From assembly GCA_965279285.1 (NCBI GenBank), contig OZ257148.1, positions 2,170,001 through 2,234,000 of the forward strand: 64,000 nucleotides of DNA, in the 5' to 3' direction. Below, piece by piece: positions 1 through 9,184 of this stretch. The notes beneath the pieces were generated by a model. That model had not been told where the DNA came from and did no database searches. It worked only from the letters and a program-made list of their open reading frames with translations. The stretch is from G965279335 sp965279285 (lineage in GTDB: Bacteria > Pseudomonadota > Gammaproteobacteria > DSM-16500). Within the stretch, counting starts at the first letter, position 1; each line of letters begins with the position of its first letter. A program made the position numbers and the translations under genes.

Positions 1-1
1 A

Positions 2-967
2 AACAAAGATTATACTCTTTGTTTCTCTTCGACGTGTCTACTAAATGGTAGCAAGATCAAATCCTTTTGTTGCACAGAAGATCGAGAAAAATGTCGCCAG
101 TGGATGAAAGATGTAAGAGGCATTATTTACAGCACCTCCACATCGACAGCAGATTCTCAAGCAAACAAGTTAGTCTTAGCTCTTGACAGAGAGCTTAATA
201 TGGCAACAAATTCCACCAAGGCTAGGTCCGTATATGCATTTAAAAAAATTACCCGTGGTTTTATAGAGTCTTTTTTTGGGAGAACAACACAGTTTTATGA
301 TGGCAGACCCGAAGATGCACATAAGATAATTTTGGATATAGAAAAAGAGACAATTATCGTCGATGCAAGCAAAGAAGGAAACGCAACACGAGATATTAAG
401 CACTCTTCCTTTGGTCGCATTATCTTGGCCAAGGAAGAGCCCAGCAATACAAATGATCTAAAAATTGGACATACTGTCATTTATCTATTTGCTGATGGTA
501 TTAAGTATATTGCGAATAATTTTGCAGGCCTTCAAACAGGCGTCATAGAAGCAGAAGACGAGTTTGACGAAAATCGGTTAACGGAATATGACCTGAAAGC
601 AATTAACTCTATAACTAAAAAAGATATTAAGGTTTTGCCTAGTAGAAATTGGGAAATCATAAGAAAAATATTTGAAGAAGATGATTATTTTAACTGCGTT
701 CCAATTACAGAGAAAGTACATGTTGAAATAGAGGGTAAGCGAGAGAAAAAGTGGCATGCACGGTTTTATGCTATCCGAGATATTAACCCCGGGCAAAAAT
801 TATTAGTTGATTATCGCTATTTAACTGGCCATGAACAAAAGCAAACCTTAGATGATAAAAAATTTCCCGTCCAACTTTATCCAAAACAAACGTTTTTTGT
901 CCCGGACGCAAAGCAAAAGGTTACAGCTGAACCTGCAGCCCCTAGATCTTTAACACATAAAAAATAG
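2..967 (+). CDS. SET-domain-like protein, 5' end outside window
   Basis: The frame is open to the left edge of the window, so the gene probably starts upstream; the first ATG inside the window is at 104. The C-terminal part (about residues 205-250 counted from that ATG) reads NC-P, then an AIRDINPGQKLLVDY segment. This is the conserved end of a SET lysine-methyltransferase domain, and it resembles the intact SET gene at 25188. The usual NHS cofactor motif is degraded here, so catalytic activity is doubtful. The segment just before the ATG (FCCTEDREKCRQWMKDVR) looks like the last helix of a pleckstrin-homology domain, with the invariant Trp; this is a weak resemblance only. It is followed by a palindromic repeat. 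I infer a host-directed effector or a decaying paralogue. The SET tail is fairly sure, the function is not. Confidence 0.6.
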   Translation, partial: NKDYTLCFSSTCLLNGSKIKSFCCTEDREKCRQWMKDVRGIIYSTSTSTADSQANKLVLALDRELNMATNSTKARSVYAFKKITRGFIESFFGRTTQFYDGRPEDAHKIILDIEKETIIVDASKEGNATRDIKHSSFGRIILAKEEPSNTNDLKIGHTVIYLFADGIKYIANNFAGLQTGVIEAEDEFDENRLTEYDLKAINSITKKDIKVLPSRNWEIIRKIFEEDDYFNCVPITEKVHVEIEGKREKKWHARFYAIRDINPGQKLLVDYRYLTGHEQKQTLDDKKFPVQLYPKQTFFVPDAKQKVTAEPAAPRSLTHKK

Positions 968-999
968 TTTTCTGGTGAGGGATAAACTCTTTATCAATG

Positions 1000-1126
1000 C
1001 TTGGTAGGCACGCTGCGCTTTGCCCACCCTACATTTTGTCGTGCCAGCGTGCTTCTAGCTGGCATCCAGAGTTGTAGGGTGGGCAAAGCGCAGCGTGCCC
1101 ACCAAACTCTTTAGCTACTGAACACT
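1000..1126. repeat. Family A palindromic element (R1) with nested family C hairpin
   Basis: Two inverted REP-like arms (GGTAGGCA..TGCCCACCCTAC and GTAGGGTGGGC..GCCCACC) flank a loop holding a family C hairpin at 1038-1066. The right end reads GCTACTGAACA, a degraded form of the shared terminus. It lies between the convergent SET-like and LuxR genes and may act as a bidirectional transcript-end hairpin. Confidence 0.85.
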
Positions 1127-1146
1127 CACCTTCTCCACAAAGCAAC

Positions 1147-2259
1147 TTACAAACTCAAATAAGCATAAATAAACGTTTCTATCAACTCAGCCTTATTATA
1201 AAAACCAAATTTAACTTTGATATTATCAATATGTTTCTCAAAAGTACGCGCTGAAACAGCCAGCTCACGCGCCGCCTCTTTGGCACTCACACCCTTACAA
1301 TAAACAATAAGACAATCTAATTCACGCGGGGTAATACTATCACCCTGCTTAAAAAATTGATTAATCTGAATATAAGCTAAAAATTGTTTATGTGCTGTAA
1401 TAGGATTTTGATATAACTTAGAATATAGCTTACGAATGTCACCAAATTTTTTTAAACTAAGCGTATTAACTGCGATCGTCAACAAACCCACCACCTCATT
1501 CTCTCTATTCAACAACGGTATTTTAGTTAAAGAATTAGCAACTACCTTACCTTCTTTATTTAAATACGGGTCTTCTTCTATGCTTAAAAGCGGAGTCTTA
1601 CTGTCGATTACTTGCTTATCATATTCAAAAACTTTATTTTCATAACGTGGGGCCCATGTTTTACGCATTAACCTACCAATATCAAAAATATTTTTTCCTA
1701 CAATTTCTGTAATCGACTTCATCCCGTAAATAGCCAAAGCACTCTTATTTGCTTGTAAATAAGCTAAATTAGTCGAATTTTTTATATGTGCAGCCCCAGG
1801 AATAACATCAATAATATTTTGTATCATCAACATAGAGTCGACATTATTCATAGAAGAACTGATGGAAGAATAAATTTGCTCAACCATTAAATCAGAATTT
1901 TTTGTTTTTTCTTCCACAACACCTAGTAACCAATAACCATTTTTATTTGAAATTATTTTCCACTCCACACTAACTTTACTCTCACCTACTTGCAGCAATA
2001 CTGTAAATTTAGCTTTTTCACCGCTGTGAGATAATAAATACTCCGAAGAAAATGGAAAATGAATACGATGCAAGATAAAAATAACATCAATACGTTTATC
2101 TAACATAACATTTTTATTAACACCCAATGTGCTTTCTGCTGCTATGTTAACCGCAATTATTTTTAACTCTCTCGTTAATGAAATAACCGGAGAATTTAAC
2201 GCTAAGTAATCAAAATCGTCAGTCTGTGTAGACAAGCCATCTAAGTCATGTTTCATCAT
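1147..2259 (-). CDS. PAS-domain LuxR-family transcriptional regulator
   Basis: This 370-residue protein has two PAS-like regions (about residues 20-110 and 140-265; the second includes ANKSALAIYGM and a typical NREGEV-like return) and a C-terminal LuxR/GerE helix-turn-helix (about 305-370). The HTH shows ITPRELDCLIVYCKGVSAKE and VSARTFEKHIDNIKVKFG. There is no receiver domain, so a small ligand or redox/energy signal may be sensed by the PAS part. The start is ambiguous: ATG at 2259 or 2256, or TTG at 2274, none with a good Shine-Dalgarno. It is divergent from the orphan gene at 2432 across about 170 bp, so it may regulate that gene. The family assignment is solid; the targets are unknown. 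Confidence 0.85.
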   Translation of the reverse strand: MMKHDLDGLSTQTDDFDYLALNSPVISLTRELKIIAVNIAAESTLGVNKNVMLDKRIDVIFILHRIHFPFSSEYLLSHSGEKAKFTVLLQVGESKVSVEWKIISNKNGYWLLGVVEEKTKNSDLMVEQIYSSISSSMNNVDSMLMIQNIIDVIPGAAHIKNSTNLAYLQANKSALAIYGMKSITEIVGKNIFDIGRLMRKTWAPRYENKVFEYDKQVIDSKTPLLSIEEDPYLNKEGKVVANSLTKIPLLNRENEVVGLLTIAVNTLSLKKFGDIRKLYSKLYQNPITAHKQFLAYIQINQFFKQGDSITPRELDCLIVYCKGVSAKEAARELAVSARTFEKHIDNIKVKFGFYNKAELIETFIYAYLSL

Positions 2260-2431
2260 ATTATTTAGCTGCAATTAATTATAACAACCCCATAGAATTA
2301 CAATACTATGACCAAATGTTAAACAAAACCATCGCTTTCTACGTAATAGATACGGATATATCCAGCACTTTTCTACCCTAAACTAAAAAACATAGCAACC
2401 ATCAATAAATCTATCAATACCGGAGAAAAAA

Positions 2432-4813
2432 ATGAATAACCACAATCAACCACCCAAAATACCTTATCATAACCGAAAAAATAAAGTAACGAGCCCAACT
2501 CTATTAGTAGATAACAAACATAACCCCGCTCCTTTATCTAAGCCAGATAGCAACAACTTAGCGATAGCACACACCCAACAAAAAAGTGATCCTACGCCCC
2601 TAACTTTCATCACTGACAAACAACAGACTACTGCTACACAAGCAACGCAATGGTATATCACGCTTAATCATCGATTATATACCTTTGCAGAAAAAAAATT
2701 ACCGTCTGATATCTTTACTCATCTTGAAACCACAAAAAATGAATTCTCACAATGTCTTTTAAGCTGCCATGATCAACCTGAAGTCCTTAAGTTTTTAATG
2801 CCCGAAATTAACGAATACTATAATTCAAAACCAAATAATGATGAAAAATATTCTGATCAAGATTTATTTAAAAAATACGTTAACGAATGCTCAGCGACGC
2901 CCAGCTACCGTAGCATTATTGTTTTTTGTGCTAAACAAGCTATAGACTGCTTTGTCTTCGACCAATCAAGCCCTACTCCGCTGGGTTACATCTATAAAAT
3001 GAATAAAAAAAGCGTTTATTTCTTACTAAAAGATAAACAGTTGCTGATTCTTGATAGGCAGTTAAGCGATGAAAAACAGCTTTTCCCTATGGAAAAAACT
3101 CATCTTTTAGACAGTCCACCACGAAAAATATCAATCCACTCACCCAAGCAAAAAGATACGTTAATCAAACCAACACCCATTGAAAACAAAGAAAACTTTG
3201 AGAGTAAAGATAGTACATTTATAAATGATATAAAAATAAATACCATCTTAAACAACCCTAAACTGCGCGATTATTATGAAGCAATTAAAATAACACTGAC
3301 ATCGACAATCAACACGGCCACTGTCTTGCTCTCTGGGAATATAACAAACAATGCCAAAACTCCACTGCAACATATACTACACTTACTTAATCAAGTCATT
3401 GGCAACCTGCCATTTATTAGTACTATTTCTAACAGCATTGAAAGTCTCGTAAAAATATTTCAAGAAAAAGAAAATTTAGCCAAAATTAATTTACTCTGTC
3501 GATTTTTTTCTAATACAGAAATACTCAATGGGCTCATACAAAACATTGCTCGCGATCTGACTTGGGAACAAAAAGAAACCCTCGTCATCACTGCAGAAAA
3601 AAAAGGCGCTATCGCACTTATTCAACATAAATTTTATCCCGACTATATTAGCAATGAAACTCAACGATTAGCTTATAAACACTGCCAAAAAATAGTGAAT
3701 CTCATACTCAAGGAAAAGCTTAAGCAGCCGACGAAACTAAAAGACTCACAAAAAATCACGGCAGTTATTTTAAAAGATTTAACTAAAATTAATTTTTCTC
3801 AATGGTTATTTCGTGCGGTAAAAAATATTTCAGAACATTATAATGGTTCTCGTGTTGCACTCGCCAAAACTCTCTCAAGAAATCAGTCTGAAACTGAAAT
3901 CCTTTCCCAAGTCATTGCCGACTATAGAGATGCCTGTGCCAGACACACAGAGAAAGCCCATCAATTACTCAGCAAAGATGACTTTAATAATTTTGCAAAA
4001 TACCTTGCTGGCTTTGGAACAAGAATTTTCCATAACCATTATTCCCGTATTTTAGCAAAAATCTTAAAAGTATATGCTAATGAAAAAGCATTTAAATTTA
4101 CGGATGAAATCGCTGAAAAAGAAAATCGATTAGCATTAAACAATATACTTGAGTCTCTCAAATACATCAAAGGTGACCGATTTAATTATCCCAACATATT
4201 CGAAGTTCGCCCAGAACTTTGTTTTAATCCCATTGATACAGACATCATTAACCAGCTAAATAAAAGCGAGAAATTTGCCTACAATACCTGTCTACAAATA
4301 AAGTCTCTCATAGACGAAGTAGAAAAAGCATACCCTGGTCGCCGATTTTGCAAACGTAATCACGCACCCAATATAGAAAAAATGATGAACGACATTATAC
4401 AACATCTCGAAGAGGCCAAAAATAAAGTGATAAACTCTTTAGTGCCACTAAAATATATCTCACCTTTTGAAGAATGTTACTTTAAAATCATAGCTACGTT
4501 ACAAGATCAATGGGATGCAAAATTACTCAACAAATACAAAACGCGTGATAGCTCAGCAAATAAAGAATTTATAGAATATTTACATCGCTGTGGTGTTGCT
4601 AGCGGCGAAAAATACTATAAAACTCTAGCTATTTTATTAAATCAATTCATGCCTGCTGCCATACAATCACCCATCATGCATAACAATGGATGCGGTTTCT
4701 TTAGCAGTACAACAGATAACAAAGTTGAAAAAATTGACCATAAAAAAACACTGTCTTATCTTAATAGTGATAAAGCACGTGATATCTTAGAGCGTAAACC
4801 AACTCCCTTTTAA
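2432..4813 (+). CDS. Large hypothetical protein, candidate effector
   Basis: The 793-residue product matches no family I recognise. The first 80 residues are Pro/Asn/Gln-rich and look disordered. A compact segment around residues 180-215 is rich in aromatic and hydrophobic residues (GYIYKMNKKSVYFLL). From about residue 265 onward the protein looks helical and Lys/Asn/Gln-rich. No signal peptide or transmembrane segment is evident. The start is well placed: GGAGA at 2422-2426 precedes ATG 2432. Its size, composition, divergent LuxR neighbour and position among eukaryote-like genes suggest a translocated effector of a Legionellales-type bacterium, but this is inference by context. Confidence 0.7.
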   Translation: MNNHNQPPKIPYHNRKNKVTSPTLLVDNKHNPAPLSKPDSNNLAIAHTQQKSDPTPLTFITDKQQTTATQATQWYITLNHRLYTFAEKKLPSDIFTHLETTKNEFSQCLLSCHDQPEVLKFLMPEINEYYNSKPNNDEKYSDQDLFKKYVNECSATPSYRSIIVFCAKQAIDCFVFDQSSPTPLGYIYKMNKKSVYFLLKDKQLLILDRQLSDEKQLFPMEKTHLLDSPPRKISIHSPKQKDTLIKPTPIENKENFESKDSTFINDIKINTILNNPKLRDYYEAIKITLTSTINTATVLLSGNITNNAKTPLQHILHLLNQVIGNLPFISTISNSIESLVKIFQEKENLAKINLLCRFFSNTEILNGLIQNIARDLTWEQKETLVITAEKKGAIALIQHKFYPDYISNETQRLAYKHCQKIVNLILKEKLKQPTKLKDSQKITAVILKDLTKINFSQWLFRAVKNISEHYNGSRVALAKTLSRNQSETEILSQVIADYRDACARHTEKAHQLLSKDDFNNFAKYLAGFGTRIFHNHYSRILAKILKVYANEKAFKFTDEIAEKENRLALNNILESLKYIKGDRFNYPNIFEVRPELCFNPIDTDIINQLNKSEKFAYNTCLQIKSLIDEVEKAYPGRRFCKRNHAPNIEKMMNDIIQHLEEAKNKVINSLVPLKYISPFEECYFKIIATLQDQWDAKLLNKYKTRDSSANKEFIEYLHRCGVASGEKYYKTLAILLNQFMPAAIQSPIMHNNGCGFFSSTTDNKVEKIDHKKTLSYLNSDKARDILERKPTPF

Positions 4814-4858
4814 TTAACTGCTACCAACATACAAAAACTTTTATTACCGCTAACAACC

Positions 4859-4882
4859 CTCGTTCCCGCGCAAGCGGGAATT
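4859..4882. repeat. Short GC hairpin (family G)
   Basis: ATTCCCGC..GCGGGAA-type hairpin: TTCCCGC at about 4863 pairs with GCGGGAA at 4874-4880 around a short CAA loop. It lies directly before family A element R2. It follows the 2432 gene and could end its transcript, although no T-run follows. The 4814-5168 gap holds only this hairpin, R2 and the leader of the next gene. Confidence 0.6.
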
Positions 4883-4884
4883 TA

Positions 4885-5027
4885 GTAACTATTCAGCAGC
4901 CAGAGTTTGGTGGGCACGCTGCGCTTTGCCCACCCTACATTTTTTATAATTATCATAGTTAGAATGCTTTTGTAGGGTGGGCAAAGCGCAGCGTGCCCAC
5001 CAAACTCTCTGGCTGCTGAATAGTTAC
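4885..5027. repeat. Family A palindromic element (R2), full length
   Basis: A complete element. It opens with GTAACTATTCAGCAGCC and closes with the complement GGCTGCTGAATAGTTAC. Inside are two inverted GTAG plus GGTGGGCA/TGCCCACC REP-like arms around an AT-rich loop of about 30 nt. The arms differ by only a 2-nt indel. Confidence 0.92.
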
Positions 5028-5168
5028 CTAAATTTACTTAATAAAAAGCATCTTCTTGATTATGCTAATAATTTTCACACTGACAATCAATGTACAACTA
5101 TAACGCATTGCACTACAATAACGCACTCCTAACTAGACCCGTGATACTTGCAGAACAGAGGAATAAAT

Positions 5169-6527
5169 ATGCTAACTAACACAGATCCATTAAAAAATAA
5201 TAGCATAGCAACAAATAATAATACTCAAACACCAACAACTCTAAACTCATATGATGATAAAAATACAAACTTTAATGAAACTGAAAATAATAAACGCTTT
5301 CAGTCCATCCTTACCAAGCATGAAGATCTCATCAAGGCCGACATAAAAGCTTATCAAGCATTGCTTAAAATACGGCTCAAGCCAAACAAATAATTTACTC
5401 TCATACAAAAGCCGACCCAACATATCGTGAAAAAAAAGAAAAAACTACTCCACCTAACAACACCACACCACCCATAGCAGCAATAGATACCAAAGAAACT
5501 CCTACAACAACCGTGTTAAACCCTGTAACGCCTATACCATGCCATACAGCCCGCCGTTGCGCCAATAGCAACCGCATTAACTCAACCAATTCCTGCTGCT
5601 ATAACAATAGATACTAAAACCAACATCCCACAAGCAACTCAAAATAATAAAAGCATCTTTCACCTAATGCAAACAGGACAACCATCTGGATCATCAAATA
5701 ACAATCCACAAATATACCAAGCAAAAATAGAAGAATTTTTTACCTTACTGAATACCATTAAATATTACCAAGCTATCACTTATCCTTTAACAAAATTAGC
5801 CGATTTTATCCGCGATATTAAAGCATTAACTTACTTTGGTAAAAATAAATTACACTCTATTGTTGAGCTATTGCAAAACTTTACTGAAAGTAACATGATG
5901 GTAGTCAATGATGAGTTTATCTTTGCTCTATTGAATTTGTTTGGCTTAAATGATGGAACTATTCCACCTTCTTTTGCCAACGAGTTATTCCATTTTTATT
6001 TTAACCGCCCGCAAAAAGCAGAAATTATATCGCATCAAACAAGGATGATAACACTTGCCATTAAACAGCATTATTACTACCAAAAGGCTCTTAGCTGCTA
6101 TCAATCCATCGTGAACAAAACTAAAAACCAAGTCCCTTCGACGATGCATAACGCCATGATAGAAGCTGCAACAAATAATAATGATTACAACTGCGCTCAA
6201 ATGGCATACAAAAATGCCTACATTAGCGGACTTATAAATCCGGATTCATTCATACTTATGATCAACATCGCAAGCAAAGAAAAAGACCAACATGCTTGCC
6301 AAACTTACTATGAACATGCCAAGAGAAAATATTTTACTAATAACAAATCTATTTTCCTTGTCATACTAAAAGCCTGCAAAGAAAATGGATGGTCTGATTT
6401 ACACTCATACATTATGCTTGATGTAAACAAGACAACTTATGCGACGGATAAAGAAATTATCAGCTACAATATTACTACACAAGAGGCAGCATCTGCGACA
6501 GCAACAACAACTTTCACAAAAAAATAA
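5169..6527 (+). pseudogene. Frameshifted gene with PPR-like repeats
   Basis: AGAGGA at 5156-5161 precedes ATG 5169, and the first frame stops at 5393. Coding-like Pro/Thr-rich sequence then continues in another frame from about 5369 to 5545 (residues such as HTKADPTYREKKEK, then TTPPIAAIDTKETPTTT). It returns to the first frame by 5541 (AIQPAVAPIATALTQPIPAA) and runs to 6527. Two compensating indels, near 5369-5390 and 5529-5545, therefore break an otherwise continuous gene of about 450 codons. The downstream part (ORF 5667-6527) carries at least three tandem units of 34 residues starting at HQTRMITLA, PSTMHNAMIE and NPDSFILMIN. They share the helix-turn-helix pattern of pentatricopeptide repeats, a fold typical of organelle RNA-binding proteins and known in a few Legionellales. 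It could also be sequencing error in an intact gene. Confidence 0.7.
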
Positions 6528-6529
6528 CC

Positions 6530-6675
6530 TAACTATTCAGTGGCGAGGGCGCGCATGCGTGTAGCACTTAAAATACCGCTCCAAGCGAAACATCCCTGTT
6601 TTAGGCTTGCCATCCATGGCAAGCAAGTCGCTTTATTTTAAGTGCTACACGCACGCCCTCACCACTGAATAGTTA
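6530..6675. repeat. Family B hairpin element (R3)
   Basis: The outer ends are TAACTATTCAG and CTGAATAGTTA. Arm GTGCGTGTAGCACT-like sequence on the left is matched by AGTGCTACACGCACGCCCTC on the right. The arms flank a core of about 74 nt (6568-6641) that is almost identical in all five copies of the family. The whole can fold into one long stem with a structured loop. Confidence 0.9.
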
Positions 6676-6786
6676 TAAAATAACCACAATATTGTGTTAA
6701 TACAGTATTGGAAAACTAATAAATTTTATCTATCGTAGACTTTAACAAGAAAAATTACTTCACATCATTCATTATAGGAGATTCGC

Positions 6787-7251
6787 ATGAAAGGAAAAAT
6801 TATTGACGCCTTATCAGACTTAGCTCAATTAGATATTGATGCTGTATATGCATATGAAGAAGCACTAAAAAACATTGACGATAGCGAGATCTTTAAAAAT
6901 ATTGATAGCTTTCGTCTTGACCATCTAAGACATATCGATGATTTAAGTGCTCTTATAGTAAAACAAGGTGGAACGCCCCCTAAAAAAACCAAAGATTTTA
7001 AAGGTTATATTATCAAAGGCTTTACTTCTTTGCGCAGCATGACCGGCACCTTCGGCGCATTAAAAGCAATGAAAGAAAATGAAAAAACCACCAATAAAAC
7101 CTATAAAAAAGCCTTAGATGAAAATAAAGATTTTCCTCCCGAAATATTAATTTTATTTGAGGCAAACTATAATGACGAACAAAAACACTTGCTTTACATT
7201 ATGAATGTTTTAGAAAAACAAAAAAACTCATCAAATAATGAGCAAGTATAA
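6787..7251 (+). CDS. Ferritin-like four-helix protein (DUF2383/PA2169-like)
   Basis: The 154-residue soluble protein looks wholly alpha-helical. Acidic/His pairs fit a ferritin-like bundle: YAYEEAL near residue 21, FRLDHLRHIDDL near 42-53, and EANYNDEQKHLLYI near 128-141. The layout resembles the DUF2383 (PA2169) family of small stress-associated proteins. GGAG at 6776 gives a good ribosome site for ATG 6787. The hemerythrin gene begins 34 bp after its stop in the same direction, so the pair probably forms a small operon for metal or oxidative-stress handling. No enzymatic function is claimed. Confidence 0.7.
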   Translation: MKGKIIDALSDLAQLDIDAVYAYEEALKNIDDSEIFKNIDSFRLDHLRHIDDLSALIVKQGGTPPKKTKDFKGYIIKGFTSLRSMTGTFGALKAMKENEKTTNKTYKKALDENKDFPPEILILFEANYNDEQKHLLYIMNVLEKQKNSSNNEQV

Positions 7252-7285
7252 TTAAATAATTTAATATCCCAATAAAGGAATTAAT

Positions 7286-7726
7286 ATGATAAAAAATAAC
7301 CCTATTGAAATCTTGGTTGATGATCATAAAAAATTAAAAACCGTTATGAAAAAAATCACCAAAAACATTGAAGCCAATGATAAAGATATTTTTTCCGAAC
7401 TATTTAATAAATTTAAAGAGCTGTTCAATTCTCATGACAAAACTGAAGATAACATCGTTTATCCTGCACTAATGGAATATGAAAGTTTGAATAAATTAAT
7501 TTTAAAGGGATACCAAGCACATCATATGGTGGAAGTTGGTATATTAGAGCTGAAAATAACCCCATACCTCGCTGAAACATGGGGACCTAAGTTTTTAGTT
7601 ATTCAAGATTGCATTTTAACGCACATGGAAGAAGAGGAAACCTTACTTTTTCCCAAAGCTTTAAAAGTGCTATCTAAGAAAAAATTATATTCAATTGGTG
7701 ATGAAATTGTATCTTCTAGAGAGTGA
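7286..7726 (+). CDS. Hemerythrin HHE domain protein
   Basis: This 146-residue protein shows the hemerythrin ligand pattern: DDHKK near residue 13, NSHDKTEDNIVYPAL near 49-63, AHHMVE near 77, and THMEEEETLLFPKA near 112-125. Together these supply the His/Glu set for a di-iron site that binds oxygen, NO or other small ligands. AAGGA lies just upstream of ATG 7286. It probably shares a transcript with the ferritin-like gene before it. Cytoplasmic; no signal peptide. Confidence 0.88.
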   Translation: MIKNNPIEILVDDHKKLKTVMKKITKNIEANDKDIFSELFNKFKELFNSHDKTEDNIVYPALMEYESLNKLILKGYQAHHMVEVGILELKITPYLAETWGPKFLVIQDCILTHMEEEETLLFPKALKVLSKKKLYSIGDEIVSSRE

Positions 7727-8000
7727 TCACCCTAGTGATTATTCTCCTATTCCAAGTAAAGAATCAATAATATGAAAAAATCCTGTTTCTATACATTAAA
7801 TTTTTTTACCCGCATCATTTGAACTAACCACACTAATACTCAGAAAAAATAATGACATTTCGAAAAATTTAGCCATTAAAAATACCTCCTGACTATGACA
7901 TACCCCTTATTTAGGTTAATATAAATCGATAGATCATTATGTTTTTATAATGATCGCGCTAATAGCACACATATTTTTGCCAATTGAAAAGGATTTCAAC

Positions 8001-8915
8001 ATGATCACTCAACCGAACTCAGCTTCTCGCTTATTACCAAACCGTAAATTATTATCTATTTTAGTTGCTCTATTTAGCCTACTAATGACAGCCCCCAGTC
8101 TAGCCATTGTTATTTTAGATGATACTTATCAAGAATCTGGCTTTAAGAGTGCAGAACAACTTGCTCAATCTCCACAATTCAAACCCCTCATGTATTTATC
8201 TGGCCATGGATCAGGTGTCTGGATTGGCAACTATGAAGGCCATGGTTATATTTTAACAGCTGGACATATGTTTCCACCCGGATACTCTGCAACTAACTAT
8301 ACCTATCACGGCCGTGATGGCGGAACTTATACAGGAGAAAAAGTATTTCTCCATCCACTCTGGAATGAAAATTCCCAAGATCGTACGGGTTATGACTTTG
8401 CTATTGTTCGTTTAGGTGAAGAAGTCACTGATGCCGGATCACAAGCTGCTCTCTATGATGGCTCTGCAGAAAAAGGCCAATTATTAACTTTTATGGGTTA
8501 TGGTTATCGCGGAACGGGTAAAAAAGGACAAGATAAAGAAATCGATACAGAAGATAAACCGGCCGCTGCACAAGCCATAATAGAAGAAGTCGTTGCTGCT
8601 GTAGAACCCACTCCAGATCACGGTAATGCAGGAAATCATCTAGGTACTTGGCTGCCTAAAGAAGATGGCTCAGTTAAAAATCCTTATGATCCAGAAGGCA
8701 GTACTAAACCTAGCACACCATTAGCAGGAGGCATTGCCGAAGGCGATAGTGGTGGCCCTGCTTGGATAATGACCCAGAATGGCTGGGCTGTTGCTGGTGT
8801 TAATTCAGACGGCACTGGTAACGTTACCTATGGCGATCAATCCTGGTTTGCCCGAGTTAGTCATATTCGCTCTTGGATTGAATCTATTGTGCCTACGGCG
8901 ACTTTTGTGCATTAG
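8001..8915 (+). CDS. Secreted trypsin-like serine protease (S1 family)
   Basis: The 304-residue precursor starts at ATG 8001, which has AAGGA at 7989-7993; an upstream in-frame ATG at 7950 has no ribosome site. A signal peptide is clear: Arg/Lys-containing N-terminus, hydrophobic LLSILVALFSLLM, cleavage after PSLA. The catalytic triad motifs occur in S1 order: His in ILTAGHMF, Asp in GYDFAIVRLG and Ser in EGDSGGPAW. An insertion rich in charged residues separates the Asp and Ser blocks. The product should act in the periplasm or outside the cell. A family B repeat follows almost at once. Substrate unknown. Confidence 0.9.
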   Translation: MITQPNSASRLLPNRKLLSILVALFSLLMTAPSLAIVILDDTYQESGFKSAEQLAQSPQFKPLMYLSGHGSGVWIGNYEGHGYILTAGHMFPPGYSATNYTYHGRDGGTYTGEKVFLHPLWNENSQDRTGYDFAIVRLGEEVTDAGSQAALYDGSAEKGQLLTFMGYGYRGTGKKGQDKEIDTEDKPAAAQAIIEEVVAAVEPTPDHGNAGNHLGTWLPKEDGSVKNPYDPEGSTKPSTPLAGGIAEGDSGGPAWIMTQNGWAVAGVNSDGTGNVTYGDQSWFARVSHIRSWIESIVPTATFVH

Positions 8916-8933
8916 ATGTCTTATAACCAACCG

Positions 8934-9055
8934 CAAGGGAGCGCGTGAACACATTGTTTAAAATACCGCTCCAAGCGAAACATCCCTGTTTTAGGCTTGC
9001 CATCCATGGCAAGCAAGTCGCTTTATTTTAAACAATGTGTTCACGCGCTCCCTTG
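8934..9055. repeat. Family B hairpin element (R4), outer ends lost
   Basis: Arms CAAGGGAGCGCGTGAACACA and the exact complement flank the invariant family B core. The shared GTAACTATTCAG terminus is absent, so this copy is trimmed or inserted without it. It begins 19 bp after the protease stop. The rest of the 8916-9184 gap is the AT-rich leader of the next gene. Confidence 0.9.
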
Positions 9056-9184
9056 CTGCCCCATCAGCGCTCCAACTTTTTGATAATATTAATAATTTTT
9101 TTGTACGGAATAAAGTAATACTTAATGTTCTCTTAATCTTTCTAACAGTATAATGTGTCACAGAGAAATAAAGAGGATGTGTCG

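Noticed and set aside
8934..9055. Family B copies as simple transcription terminators
   Set aside because: They lack a T-run after the stem, are far longer than terminators, and some (49393) lie upstream of genes.
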